Assembly: GCA_902482035.1 (NCBI GenBank)
Contig: CABSYW010000012.1
Span: 1 to 61,763 of the forward strand
Direction: 5' to 3'
Length of the DNA stretch: 61,763 nt
Source: an uncultured Collinsella sp.
Lineage (GTDB): Bacteria; Actinomycetota; Coriobacteriia; Coriobacteriales; Coriobacteriaceae
The first letter of the stretch is position 1, and every line of letters starts with the position of its first letter. The position numbers and the translations under genes were made by a program. The notes below the pieces were generated by a model. That model saw nothing but the letters and a program-made list of their open reading frames with translations, did no database searches and was not told the origin of the DNA. Shown in pieces: positions 48,702 to 56,753 of the stretch.

Positions 48702-50924
48702 ATGAAGATCATCAAGCGCAGCGGCACCGAGGTTGTCTTTGACATCGATAAGATCGTCAATGCCATCCGCGCCGCCAACTTGGAGGTCGAGGAGAGCTCT
48801 CGTCTAACCGACCGCCAGGTGGTTTATGCGGCGCAAAACGTCGCCGAGGCATGCGAGAACGCGGGCCACACCGTTTCGGTCGAGGAGATCCAGGATTTGG
48901 TCGAGGACGAGATCATGCGTCTCGACTGCTACGAGGTTGCCCGCCACTACATCATCTATCGCTATGTTCAGAGCCTGAAGCGCCAGAAGAACACGACCGA
49001 TGACAAGATCCTGTCGTTGATTGAGTGCAATAACGAAGAGGTCAAGCAGGAGAACTCCAACAAGAACCCGACCGTCAACTCCGTTCAGCGCGACTATATG
49101 GCCGGCGAGATTTCCAAGGACCTGACCCAGCGCGTGCTGCTGCCTCAAGAGATCGTGGATGCCCATAATGAGGGCCTGATCCACTTCCATGATTCGGATT
49201 ACTTTGCTCAGCACATGCACAACTGCGACCTGGTGAACCTGGAGGACATGCTCCAGAACGGCACCGTTATCTCGGGCACGCTGATCGAGAAGCCGCACAG
49301 CTTCTCGACCGCCTGCAACATCGCGACGCAGATTATCGCTCAGGTTGCTTCCTCCCAGTACGGCGGCCAGTCGATTTCGCTGACCCATCTTGCTCCGTTT
49401 GTTGAGGTGAGCCGTCAGAAGATTCGCGGCGAGGTCGCCCGCGAGCTCGAGGAGCTCGGCGTTTCCGCATCTCCCGAAAAGGTCCGCGAGGTTGTTGAGG
49501 ATCGCCTGCGCGATGAGATTCGTCGCGGCGTCCAGACGATTCAGTATCAGGTCGTGACCCTTATGACCACCAATGGCCAGGCGCCGTTCGTGACGGTCTT
49601 TATGTATCTTAACGAGGCCCGTACGCCTCAGGAGAAGCACGATCTTGCCATGATCGTGGAGGAGACGCTTCGCCAGCGCTACGAGGGCGTTAAGAACGAG
49701 GCCGGCGTTTGGATTACCCCGGCATTCCCCAAGCTCATCTATGTACTCGAGGACGATAACGTTCACGAGGATTCCCCGTACTTCTACCTGACCCAGCTGG
49801 CTGCCAAGTGCACCGCCAAGCGCATGGTTCCCGACTACATCTCCGAGAAGAAGATGCGCGAGCTCAAGCTGTCGAAGGGCGAGACCGCCGGCAACGGCGA
49901 CTGCTATACCTGCATGGGCTGCCGCAGCTTCTTGACGCCCGACCGCTCGGGCAACGGCTTTAACAACGTTGCCAATGCGCTGAACTACGACCCGAACAAG
50001 CCCAAGTACTATGGTCGCTTTAACCAGGGCGTCGTGACCATCAACCTGCCTGATGTCGCGCTGAGCTCGCATCAGGACATGGACAAGTTCTGGAAGATCT
50101 TCGACGAGCGCCTTGAGCTGTGCCACCGCGCCCTGCTGTGCCGTCATGAGCGTCTGATGGGTACGCTTTCTGACGCCGCACCGATTCTTTGGCAGTACGG
50201 TGCCCTCGCCCGCCTGAAGAAGGGCGAGACGATCGATAAGCTGCTCGTGGGCGGTTACTCCACCATTAGTCTGGGTTATGCCGGCTTGTATGAGTGCGTC
50301 AAGTACATGACGGGCCACAGCCACACCGAGAAGGAGGGCACGCCCTTTGCCATGGCCGTCATGCAGCGCATGAACGACAAGTGCGCCGAGTGGAAGGCCG
50401 AAAGCGATATTGACTTCTCGCTGTACGGTACCCCGCTTGAGTCGACGACCTACAAGTTCGCCAAGTGCCTGCAGCGTCGTTTTGGCATCATCCCGGGCGT
50501 GACGGACAAGGGCTACATCACCAACAGCTACCACGTCCACGTGTCCGAGGAGATCGACGCCTTCGATAAGCTTAAGTTTGAGGGCATGTTCCAGCAGCTT
50601 TCGCCGGGCGGTGCCATCTCCTACGTCGAGGTTCCCAACATGCAGGACAACCTCAAGGCTGTCATTCGCGTGATGCAGTACATCTACGACAACATCATGT
50701 ACGCCGAGCTCAACACCAAGAGCGACTACTGCCAGGTGTGCGGCTACGACGGTGAGATCAAGATTGTCGAGGATGACGGCAAGCTGGTGTGGGAGTGCCC
50801 TAACTGCGGCAACCGCGATCAGGAGAAGATGAACGTCGCCCGTCGTACGTGCGGCTACATCGGTACCCAATTCTGGAACCAGGGTCGAACCGAGGAGATC
50901 CGCGATCGCGTGCTGCATCTCTAA
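48702..50924 (+). CDS. nrdD: Anaerobic ribonucleoside-triphosphate reductase
   Basis: Class III ribonucleotide reductase, oxygen-sensitive glycyl-radical enzyme making dNTPs during anaerobic growth. An N-terminal ATP-cone (KRSGTEVVFDIDKIVNAI, residues 4-90) is the allosteric dATP/ATP site. The catalytic part has SYYHMHNC-type active-site cysteines (HMHNCDLVNLEDML; CYTCMGCRS), a four-cysteine zinc site (CQVCGYDG...CPNCGNRD) and the glycyl-radical loop RRTCGYIGTQFW with Gly718. Length 740 residues is normal. ATG 48702 is used with AAAGAGG 7 bases upstream. nrdG lies 426 bases downstream, separated by two long hairpins. Confidence 0.96.
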   Translation: MKIIKRSGTEVVFDIDKIVNAIRAANLEVEESSRLTDRQVVYAAQNVAEACENAGHTVSVEEIQDLVEDEIMRLDCYEVARHYIIYRYVQSLKRQKNTTDDKILSLIECNNEEVKQENSNKNPTVNSVQRDYMAGEISKDLTQRVLLPQEIVDAHNEGLIHFHDSDYFAQHMHNCDLVNLEDMLQNGTVISGTLIEKPHSFSTACNIATQIIAQVASSQYGGQSISLTHLAPFVEVSRQKIRGEVARELEELGVSASPEKVREVVEDRLRDEIRRGVQTIQYQVVTLMTTNGQAPFVTVFMYLNEARTPQEKHDLAMIVEETLRQRYEGVKNEAGVWITPAFPKLIYVLEDDNVHEDSPYFYLTQLAAKCTAKRMVPDYISEKKMRELKLSKGETAGNGDCYTCMGCRSFLTPDRSGNGFNNVANALNYDPNKPKYYGRFNQGVVTINLPDVALSSHQDMDKFWKIFDERLELCHRALLCRHERLMGTLSDAAPILWQYGALARLKKGETIDKLLVGGYSTISLGYAGLYECVKYMTGHSHTEKEGTPFAMAVMQRMNDKCAEWKAESDIDFSLYGTPLESTTYKFAKCLQRRFGIIPGVTDKGYITNSYHVHVSEEIDAFDKLKFEGMFQQLSPGGAISYVEVPNMQDNLKAVIRVMQYIYDNIMYAELNTKSDYCQVCGYDGEIKIVEDDGKLVWECPNCGNRDQEKMNVARRTCGYIGTQFWNQGRTEEIRDRVLHL

Positions 50925-50935
50925 TAACCATCCCA

Positions 50936-51073
50936 GGCCGCCCCGTAGCGAGGCCCCGGACCTTTACTCGCTATTTCGGACAGTCCTGGCTCACGACGGA
51001 GGCGCCACTGGCGCCTCCTGTTCGTGCGGAACTCATATCGAGCAAAGGTCCGGGGCCTCGCTACGGGGTGGCC
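50936..51073 (+). repeat. Long-hairpin element C (plus orientation)
   Basis: A 138-base hairpin with a 35-position outer stem (50936-50970 with 51039-51073; 33 canonical pairs, one wobble, one mismatch). Inside, TCGGACA follows the left arm and TGCGGA precedes the right arm, the same order as in element A, around a perfect 9-bp GGAGGCGCC-ACT-GGCGCCTCC hairpin extended by CACGA/TCGTG. It starts 12 bases after the nrdD stop. No T run, so it is not a typical terminator. Confidence 0.8.
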
Positions 51074-51251
51074 AAGTTGACGTAGCGGAGATGCAGCTCG
51101 CAGTCTGCTCACTCCTCGAAGTTCTTAGCGGAAATAATTCGAGCTGCAGCAGCGATTTACTTGCGATGACGGTTGAGCTGCAACAAAGTTTTTATTGGAC
51201 CTCGAACCCTATACTCGATGTTCGTTTCGTTCATTGAGTTGCCTTTTGCAT
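51074..51251 (+). other. Gene-free spacer between elements C and D
   Basis: No gene is seen. The stretch contains an inverted GCAGCTCG / CGAGCTGC pair (about 51099 and 51140) and a related GAGCTGCA further on. It is not similar in sequence to the A-B spacer, although almost the same length (178 versus 182 bases). Confidence 0.55.
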
Positions 51252-51335
51252 GAGGCCGGGACATATCGTCCCGCCCGCAGTTTCGCAGGCCGCAGGCCGA
51301 GAATGTTTGAGGACGGGATGATATGTCCCGGCCTC
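51252..51335 (-). repeat. Long-hairpin element D (minus orientation)
   Basis: A 22-position outer stem with one wobble (51252-51273 with 51314-51335). On the minus strand the left loop reads GTCCTCAAACAT and the right part carries CTGCGG, matching the loops of elements A and B in position and order, but the inner hairpin is short (GGCC-TGC-GGCC). Its right arm ends at CTCCCGGGAG, so it overlaps the nrdG ribosome site region. Confidence 0.7.
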
Positions 51336-51350
51336 CCGGGAGAGTTACCT

Positions 51351-51932
51351 ATGAACTACGCGAATATTAAGTATTTCGACATTGCTGATGGGGAAGGCGT
51401 TCGTACTTCTCTGTTTGTGAGCGGGTGCCGTCGTGGGTGCAAGAACTGCTTTAACTCTGTCGCGTGGGACTTTGCTGCGGGTGAGCCGTTCGATCGTGCC
51501 GTCGAGGACAAGATTATCGAGAGCCTCGACCATCCCTTTATCGATGGCCTGACGATTCTGGGCGGCGAGCCTATGGAGCCCGAGAATCAGGCGGGGCTTG
51601 TTGACTTTATCGAACGCGTGCGTGCGGCCTATCCCGCGGGGTCGGGCAAGACCATTTGGTGCTTTACCGGCGACGTGCTCGAGGAGCTTATGCCGGGTGG
51701 TCGTCACCATACCGAGGTGACGGACCGTATCCTTGCCTGCCTCGACATGTTGGTGGACGGCCCGTTCGTTCAGGATCTGTACGATATCTCGTTGCGCTTT
51801 AGGGGCTCGAGCAATCAGCGCGTGATTGATATGAACGCCACGCGCGCCCGTGCTGTGCGCGAGGGCGTTGCGCTTTGCGACGCTGTGGAGCTTTGGCGGG
51901 ACGATCCGGTCTATTCGACCCATACTATGTAG
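51351..51932 (+). CDS. nrdG: Anaerobic ribonucleotide reductase-activating protein
   Basis: Radical-SAM activase that installs the glycyl radical on NrdD. The [4Fe-4S] motif CRRGCKNC (CxxxCxxC) follows SLFVSGC, and LTILGGEPM is the SAM-binding glycine-rich strand. The 193-residue length is slightly above the usual 150-180. ATG 51351 follows GGGAGAG; the open frame runs upstream through element D and should not be used. The ribosome site lies within the palindrome CTCCCGGGAG (51333-51342), so translation may be modulated by structure. Confidence 0.93.
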   Translation: MNYANIKYFDIADGEGVRTSLFVSGCRRGCKNCFNSVAWDFAAGEPFDRAVEDKIIESLDHPFIDGLTILGGEPMEPENQAGLVDFIERVRAAYPAGSGKTIWCFTGDVLEELMPGGRHHTEVTDRILACLDMLVDGPFVQDLYDISLRFRGSSNQRVIDMNATRARAVREGVALCDAVELWRDDPVYSTHTM

Positions 51933-51998
51933 CTTGTGGCCGATGCCAAAGGGCGTGGTACCATAGCGCGAACGCAAAATCGGAAAAGTGAGGCCCAG

Positions 51999-52556
51999 AT
52001 GGTCGATCAGGAAAAAGTCGAGACCGCCATTAAGCTGTTGCTTGAGGGCATAGGCGAGGACCCAACTCGTGAGGGCCTGCTGGAGACCCCGGCTCGCGTT
52101 GCCCGTATGTATGGTGAGATCGCCGGCGGTATGGACCAGAGTGCCGAGGAGCACCTGTCCAAAACCTTTGCCGTCGCTTCGAACGATTTGGTTATCGAGC
52201 GCGACATCACGTTCTACTCGCTGTGCGAGCACCATCTGCTGCCGTTTTATGGCAAGGCCGCCATTGGCTATATCCCTAACGGTCGGGTGGCTGGGCTTTC
52301 CAAACTCGCCCGCACGGTTGAGGTTTATGCCCGCCGTCTGCAGCTGCAGGAGCAGCTGTGTGCGCAGGTTGCCGACGCTCTCATGGATTATCTCGCTCCC
52401 CAGGGAGCGATTGTGCTCATGGAAGCCGAGCATATGTGCATGACCATGCGCGGCGTGCAAAAGCCCGGCACCAAGACCGTGACGCTCGCTCGCCGCGGCG
52501 TCTTTGAGACTGATCCCGCGCTCGAGGAGCGGTTCTTTAGGATGCTGGGCCGTTAG
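51999..52556 (+). CDS. folE: GTP cyclohydrolase I
   Basis: First enzyme of folate synthesis: GTP to 7,8-dihydroneopterin triphosphate. Motifs: GEDPTREGLLETPARVARMY, the zinc-binding FYSLCEHHLLPF and HMCMTMRGVQKPG, and IGYIPNGRVAGLSKLAR. Length 185 residues is normal. ATG 51999 follows AAAAGTGAGG; an upstream GTG at 51936 is in frame but has no ribosome site. It is one base from the HD-domain gene and heads a small folate cluster with folB. Confidence 0.95.
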   Translation: MVDQEKVETAIKLLLEGIGEDPTREGLLETPARVARMYGEIAGGMDQSAEEHLSKTFAVASNDLVIERDITFYSLCEHHLLPFYGKAAIGYIPNGRVAGLSKLARTVEVYARRLQLQEQLCAQVADALMDYLAPQGAIVLMEAEHMCMTMRGVQKPGTKTVTLARRGVFETDPALEERFFRMLGR

Positions 52557-52557
52557 C

Positions 52558-53139
52558 ATGAGGGTCGTCAACGACTTTACATCGAAGACCGATGAGGGGA
52601 CGTCGCGTCGCGGCTTTATGGCTTCGGGCTTGGCTCCCTTTGGTGCCATGCCTCGCATTGATTACATTTGCGCCAACGGGCTGTTCCGGCGGCACCTGGG
52701 TAACATTGCACAGTTGGAATCGGGGCGCATCTTCTGCCGCCACGGTATTGACCATCTTCTCGATGTCGCTCGCATTATGTGGATCAAGAATCTCGAGGAA
52801 CAGCTCGAATTTGACCGTGAGGTCATCTACGCCACGGCACTTCTTCACGATATCGGCAAAGATGAACAGTATGAATCGGGTATATCCCATGATGTTGCAA
52901 GCGAACGCGTCGCTGATGCGATTCTCGGCGGCATGCCCGATGATGTGGCGTTTGAGCCGGCCGATGCCGCAGCCATTAAGACGGCCATTCTGGGCCATCG
53001 AAAGCTGCGTGTGAACAGCCAACCGCTTGAGCGTCTGCTCTATGCAGCCGACAAAGCGTCGCGCGCCTGCTTTGCATGCCCCGCGCGCAATGCTTGCAAC
53101 TGGAGCGATGATAAAAAGAACCTGTCGATTCGCGTGTAG
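52558..53139 (+). CDS. HD-domain hydrolase in the folate cluster
   Basis: A 193-residue predicted metal-dependent phosphohydrolase: HGIDHLLDVARI and ALLHDIGKDEQYESGISHDVASERV give the HD-superfamily metal ligands. A C-terminal cysteine cluster (CFACPARNACNW) may bind zinc. It lies between folE and folB with one base to folE. Since no Nudix-type dihydroneopterin-triphosphatase gene is nearby, it could supply that dephosphorylation step; this is inference from position. No membrane segments or signal peptide. Confidence 0.75.
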   Translation: MRVVNDFTSKTDEGTSRRGFMASGLAPFGAMPRIDYICANGLFRRHLGNIAQLESGRIFCRHGIDHLLDVARIMWIKNLEEQLEFDREVIYATALLHDIGKDEQYESGISHDVASERVADAILGGMPDDVAFEPADAAAIKTAILGHRKLRVNSQPLERLLYAADKASRACFACPARNACNWSDDKKNLSIRV

Positions 53140-53182
53140 TTAGTTTGCGCGGTCGGGGTTCTAAACGAAGGAGACGATCGCG

Positions 53183-53668
53183 ATGAGCAACAAGAAACTG
53201 CCCGAGAATGCAACCAAGACTGAAGGCGCCGAGCTCGCCCGCCGTGGAAGGGGCGAAATATCCACCGCAACGGCGGTTCCCCACGTGAGCTATGACGATC
53301 TGCGCCATGCTGACCGCATTACTATCGACGGTCTCGAGGTCTTTGCCAACCACGGCGTGTATCCCGAAGAGAACGCGCTGGGCCAGAAGTTCATCGTGTC
53401 CTTGGTGCTCTATGTCGACCTGCGTGCAGCGGGGGAGCACGATAACCTGGACGCTTCGATTGACTACGGCTCGGTGTGCCACGATGTCGATGGCTATCTG
53501 CGCGAGCATACGTTTAAACTCATCGAGGCGGCAGCCGAGGGTGTGGCCCAGATGCTGCTGCGTCGTTACCCCTTGCTGCTTGGCGTGCGTGTTAAGCTCG
53601 ATAAGCCTTGGGCTCCCGTCGGTCTTCCCCTGGCAAGCTGCGGCGTCGAGATCGAGCGCGTGCGCTAG
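53183..53668 (+). CDS. folB: Dihydroneopterin aldolase
   Basis: Cleaves 7,8-dihydroneopterin to 6-hydroxymethyl-dihydropterin. The FolB core begins at about residue 42 (DRITIDGLEVFANHGVYPEENALGQKF, with the catalytic-region Glu), continues with SIDYGSVCHDV, LIEAAAEGVAQ and the Lys in VKLDKPWAP. The first 40 residues form a polar extension not seen in typical 120-residue FolB proteins; AAGGAG is correctly placed for ATG 53183, so the extension seems real. folK and folP are not present in this window. Confidence 0.9.
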   Translation: MSNKKLPENATKTEGAELARRGRGEISTATAVPHVSYDDLRHADRITIDGLEVFANHGVYPEENALGQKFIVSLVLYVDLRAAGEHDNLDASIDYGSVCHDVDGYLREHTFKLIEAAAEGVAQMLLRRYPLLLGVRVKLDKPWAPVGLPLASCGVEIERVR

Positions 53669-53674
53669 TCGACG

Positions 53675-54451
53675 CTAGAGCTTGTTGAGGGGCGGCTGCT
53701 TGAGCCGCTGCGACAGAGCTCTATTGTTGGGGCAGTATGTGTCGAGCAGGGCGTGAAACCGCTGATTGTGGCTTGGCTCGAGCAGGTGGACGAGCTCGTG
53801 GGCGACAACCATGCCGAGACACTCGATGGGATAGGCGGCAAGTTCGCGTGCGATGCGAACGGCACCGGATTTGGGCGTGCATGAGCCCCAACGCGTTTTC
53901 ATGCTACGTACGGAAACGCGGGAAACGGCGACACCCATTGCGATTTCGTACGCGCGTACCATATCGCGCAGCGCCGTGGTGACCTCGGATGCATAGAGTT
54001 GGTCGATGCGGGTCTGGAGCTCATCGGACGTCAGGCCGTCGAGGGTTGCGCGCCGCTTGGCCTGTGGGCGTTCGTTCGATTTGTCGGCACCTATAAAACT
54101 TGCGAAGGTGGCCTGCTTGGGCCGCGGTGCGGGTGACTTAAAGTTGTGATCGAGCGCATCTTGTACCGTGATGGGCTTGCCCCAAAGTGCAATGATGGAC
54201 GAGGGACTGAGTGACTCTCGCGCCGTCGCCTGACTTTGCTCACGCTGGGCAAGTCGGCTGATAATCCAGGCGCTGTTGCGCTTCACAAACGCTTCGATAC
54301 GCTCGCGGCTGGCGCCGAGCGGCGCGCTGGCGTGGACCTCACCGCTCGATGTGACGCGTAGGTTGAAGTTCTTGACGCACTTTTTGGTAACGACGACGGG
54401 GATGGGCGTCCCATCCGGTCGGGGTACGGAAATCGTAAACTGCTGCGTCAA
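53675..54451 (-). CDS. YgjP-type zinc metallopeptidase-like protein
   Basis: A 258-residue cytosolic protein of the YgjP/DUF45 (SprT-like fold) group. The C-terminal zinc motif reads VVAHELVHLLEPSHNQRFH, preceded by MKTRWGSCTPKSG, both diagnostic. The N-terminal half has the usual beta-rich VVTKKCVKNFNLRVTSSGEVHASAP. A TTG at 54449-54451 with GAAGGA six bases upstream is the best start; ATG codons at 54484 and 54514 lack ribosome sites and lie within a hairpin. An Ala/Lys-rich linker (residues about 105-130) separates the halves. Biological role unknown. Confidence 0.82.
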   Translation of the reverse strand: MTQQFTISVPRPDGTPIPVVVTKKCVKNFNLRVTSSGEVHASAPLGASRERIEAFVKRNSAWIISRLAQREQSQATARESLSPSSIIALWGKPITVQDALDHNFKSPAPRPKQATFASFIGADKSNERPQAKRRATLDGLTSDELQTRIDQLYASEVTTALRDMVRAYEIAMGVAVSRVSVRSMKTRWGSCTPKSGAVRIARELAAYPIECLGMVVAHELVHLLEPSHNQRFHALLDTYCPNNRALSQRLKQPPLNKL

Positions 54452-54473
54452 AAGCGGTCCTTCAGATTGGGGA

Positions 54474-54509
54474 CGGGCCGGCATGTCGACCGTTCGGCAT
54501 GCCGGCCCG
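54474..54509 (-). terminator. Hairpin between the dipeptidase and YgjP genes
   Basis: A perfect 12-bp stem (54474-54485 with 54498-54509) follows the dipeptidase stop on the minus strand. There is no T run; it may reduce but not block read-through into the YgjP gene. Confidence 0.5.
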
Positions 54510-54525
54510 CTCAAGGGATGTGAAA

Positions 54526-55539
54526 TTAATAACGCTCAAAGAAGGCAAGCGCGTTGTCGCTGCAGAGCTTCTGCATCACGGTCTTGCCAAAGTGCTTGGA
54601 GAGCATGTTCTGGAACTCGGGCATCTTGCTGGCGTCGGAGAGGAAAGCGGGCACCGCGGCACCGTCCCAGTCGCCGCCGAGCGCGATGACATTTTCGCCA
54701 CCCAGGTCAAGCCAGTGCTCGATATGTGCCGCCAGCTGGTCGAAGGTGACGTCTGCGGCTGTCTTGTCGGTTGCGTCGTTGGATAGGAACTCGCTGCAGT
54801 AGTTGAGGCCGACGATGCCACCCATGTCGCGAATGGTGCGGAACTGGTCGTCGGTAAGGTTGCGCTTAACGCCGCAAACTGCGCGGGAGTTGGAGTGGCT
54901 GGCGACGAAGGGGCGCGTGGCGTGGGCGACAACCTCGTCAAAGCACTCATCGTTGAGGTGGGAGACGTCGAGCACCATGCCGGCGTGCTCCATCTGCGTA
55001 AGCGCCTCGATGCCGGCGGCGGTGAGGCCGGCGTGGGTGTCGTGGCCGCTCGCGAGCGGTCCCTGCGCGTTCCAGCTGAGTGATGACATGAGTACGCCCA
55101 AGCTCTTGAGCACCTCGATCAGCGCGGGGTCCTCGGCAAAGAACGTGGCGTTTTCGATGGTGTGGATGCAGGCGACCTTGCCATCTTTGAGCGCAGGGCG
55201 AATGTCTGCCGCGCTGCGTACGTTGACCATGCGGTCGTGGTTGAGCATTGCCTGGCCGCTCATGTGCGCCATGATCTGCGCCTGGAAGCGCGCGGCGTGG
55301 GCGGTGGGAATCTCGTCGGGGACAAACGTGGCGAAGCACTGTGCCCACGGCGTGTTGCCGATCTTTGCGAGCGAGATGGCGCAGGCGTTGCCCTCGATGA
55401 GGTCGAAATCTTGCGGATGCGTTTCGTCGCCAGGGAAATAACCGTCGGTGCCGGCGGTAAAGCGCAGGTCGAGATCGAGCGTGGCCCAGCCGATTCGGTC
55501 GGCGGTGTCGCAGTGTAGGTCAAATACGGGATATGCCAT
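54526..55539 (-). CDS. Membrane-dipeptidase family (M19) enzyme
   Basis: A dinuclear zinc amidohydrolase of peptidase family M19. Seen motifs: DLHCDT (residues 7-12, first metal ligands), HTIENA (bridging Glu), DVSHLND and ASHSNSRAVC (His ligands), and ALGGDWDG (Asp). 337 residues; no signal peptide, so despite the family name it is cytosolic. Probable role is hydrolysis of dipeptides, including D-amino-acid-containing ones, fitting the peptide importer in this region. GGAGG precedes ATG at 55537-55539. It diverges from the FKBP gene. Confidence 0.88.
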   Translation of the reverse strand: MAYPVFDLHCDTADRIGWATLDLDLRFTAGTDGYFPGDETHPQDFDLIEGNACAISLAKIGNTPWAQCFATFVPDEIPTAHAARFQAQIMAHMSGQAMLNHDRMVNVRSAADIRPALKDGKVACIHTIENATFFAEDPALIEVLKSLGVLMSSLSWNAQGPLASGHDTHAGLTAAGIEALTQMEHAGMVLDVSHLNDECFDEVVAHATRPFVASHSNSRAVCGVKRNLTDDQFRTIRDMGGIVGLNYCSEFLSNDATDKTAADVTFDQLAAHIEHWLDLGGENVIALGGDWDGAAVPAFLSDASKMPEFQNMLSKHFGKTVMQKLCSDNALAFFERY

Positions 55540-55659
55540 GGTTCCTCCGGTTGCAGCGTTTCTTTGCAAACTGTCATTGAATTGTATGACTAGGGTATAG
55601 TTAGCGCCATATGTTCACGGCGGCCCGCGTTGTGCGCCGCCCTTATCACGGAGGTTACC

Positions 55660-56088
55660 ATGTCCAACCAGGGCAAGAAGGTCAAGACCCATTATCGTGG
55701 CACGCTCGATGACGGCACGCAGTTCGATAGCTCCTACGATCGCGGCGAGCCGCTGGAGTTCACCTGCGGCGCCGGTCAGATGATCAAGGGCTTCGACGCC
55801 GCTGTTGTCGACATGCAGGTGGGCGAGAAGAAGACCGTGCACATTCCTGCTGCCGATGCCTACGGCGAGCACAATCCCGAGATGGTTATTACCTTCCCGG
55901 CCGAACAGGTTCCCAACATCGAGCAGATCGAGAAGGGCATGAAGCTTTTCCTGTCCACGCCGAGCGGTATGCCCGTTCCCGCCGTGGTCATCGACGTAAC
56001 GCCCGAGGCTGTGACGCTCGACGCCAACCACGAGCTGGCCGGCAAGGACCTCAACTTTGATATCGAGCTCGTCGAGGTCGAGGGTTAG
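55660..56088 (+). CDS. SlyD-like FKBP peptidyl-prolyl isomerase
   Basis: A two-domain FKBP of 142 residues. The isomerase domain is split (KVKTHYRGTLDDGTQFDSSYDRGEPLEF; VGEKKTVHIPAADAYGEHNPEMV) around an inserted chaperone (IF) domain, VPAVVIDVTPEAVTLDANHELAGKDLNFDIELVEVE, as in SlyD. The His/Cys-rich nickel-binding tail of E. coli SlyD is absent. ATG 55660 follows GGAGG. A UreE-like gene begins three bases downstream; the pairing of a SlyD-like protein with a UreE-like one hints at nickel handling, but no urease or hydrogenase genes are visible. Confidence 0.88.
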   Translation: MSNQGKKVKTHYRGTLDDGTQFDSSYDRGEPLEFTCGAGQMIKGFDAAVVDMQVGEKKTVHIPAADAYGEHNPEMVITFPAEQVPNIEQIEKGMKLFLSTPSGMPVPAVVIDVTPEAVTLDANHELAGKDLNFDIELVEVEG

Positions 56089-56091
56089 AGT

Positions 56092-56670
56092 ATGCCTGAA
56101 CGCTTGGTTTCGACGACATGCTTGGGAAATCTCAACGATCCGTCCTATGAACTCCTGCTTCGCCGGAAGCTGGGCGGCGTCTTTGAAGTTGACGATCTGC
56201 TGTTCGATTGGGACCAGGCTGATGTATGCGCGTTTGTGGGCGTGACGGAGCTGGGGCGCACGGTCGATGTTCGGCTGGATACTGCCGACGGCGGTCGTCT
56301 TGCCGACGGCGACGTGCTCGCCATTGACCGTTCGGGCGTGGTGCCCGTGGCGGTTGTCGTGCGCCTGCGCAGCGCCGAGGTTTATTTGGTCGAAGTTGAC
56401 CGCATGGACCCGATTGCGCTCGCGCATGCGTGCTGGGAGATCGGCAATATGCATGCGCCGCTTTTCCGAGGCGATTCGGACGAGCATACCGTGCGCATGT
56501 ATACGCCGGTGCAGCCTGTTTTGGGCCGCATGCTCCGGGGCGTCGAGGGCGTTCGGCTCTCGAGGGTTATCCGTGAACTCGATTCGGACCGGCGCTTTGC
56601 GTCGAGTGCGGCGGATGCCGTTGTGAGTATGGCTCCAGACTTTACGATCGTAAAGAAGGCGCGCGGTTAA
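56092..56670 (+). CDS. UreE-like metallochaperone
   Basis: A 192-residue protein whose second half matches the UreE C-terminal domain: DPIALAHACWEIGNMHAPLFRG corresponds to the family's LGNRH-P region, keeping the interface metal-binding His, followed by VQPVLGRMLRGVEGV. The N-terminal half fits the UreE peptide-binding domain (DVRLDTADGGRLADGDVLAIDRSG). There is no His-rich tail. Real UreE delivers nickel to urease; no urease structural or accessory genes are in the window. It sits three bases after the FKBP gene, clearly one operon. A terminator follows. Confidence 0.7.
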   Translation: MPERLVSTTCLGNLNDPSYELLLRRKLGGVFEVDDLLFDWDQADVCAFVGVTELGRTVDVRLDTADGGRLADGDVLAIDRSGVVPVAVVVRLRSAEVYLVEVDRMDPIALAHACWEIGNMHAPLFRGDSDEHTVRMYTPVQPVLGRMLRGVEGVRLSRVIRELDSDRRFASSAADAVVSMAPDFTIVKKARG

Positions 56671-56683
56671 CGTGCGTATAAGT

Positions 56684-56724
56684 AAGACGGACTTTGAGAG
56701 GCAACTATTCAAAGTCCGTCTTTC
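56684..56724 (+). terminator. Terminator after the UreE-like gene
   Basis: A 13-bp stem (56684-56696 with 56710-56722) followed by TTTCT. It separates the FKBP-UreE unit from the HAD gene. Confidence 0.75.
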
Positions 56725-56753
56725 TGTTGATGAGATGCTGTGGGGGAAAGCAT

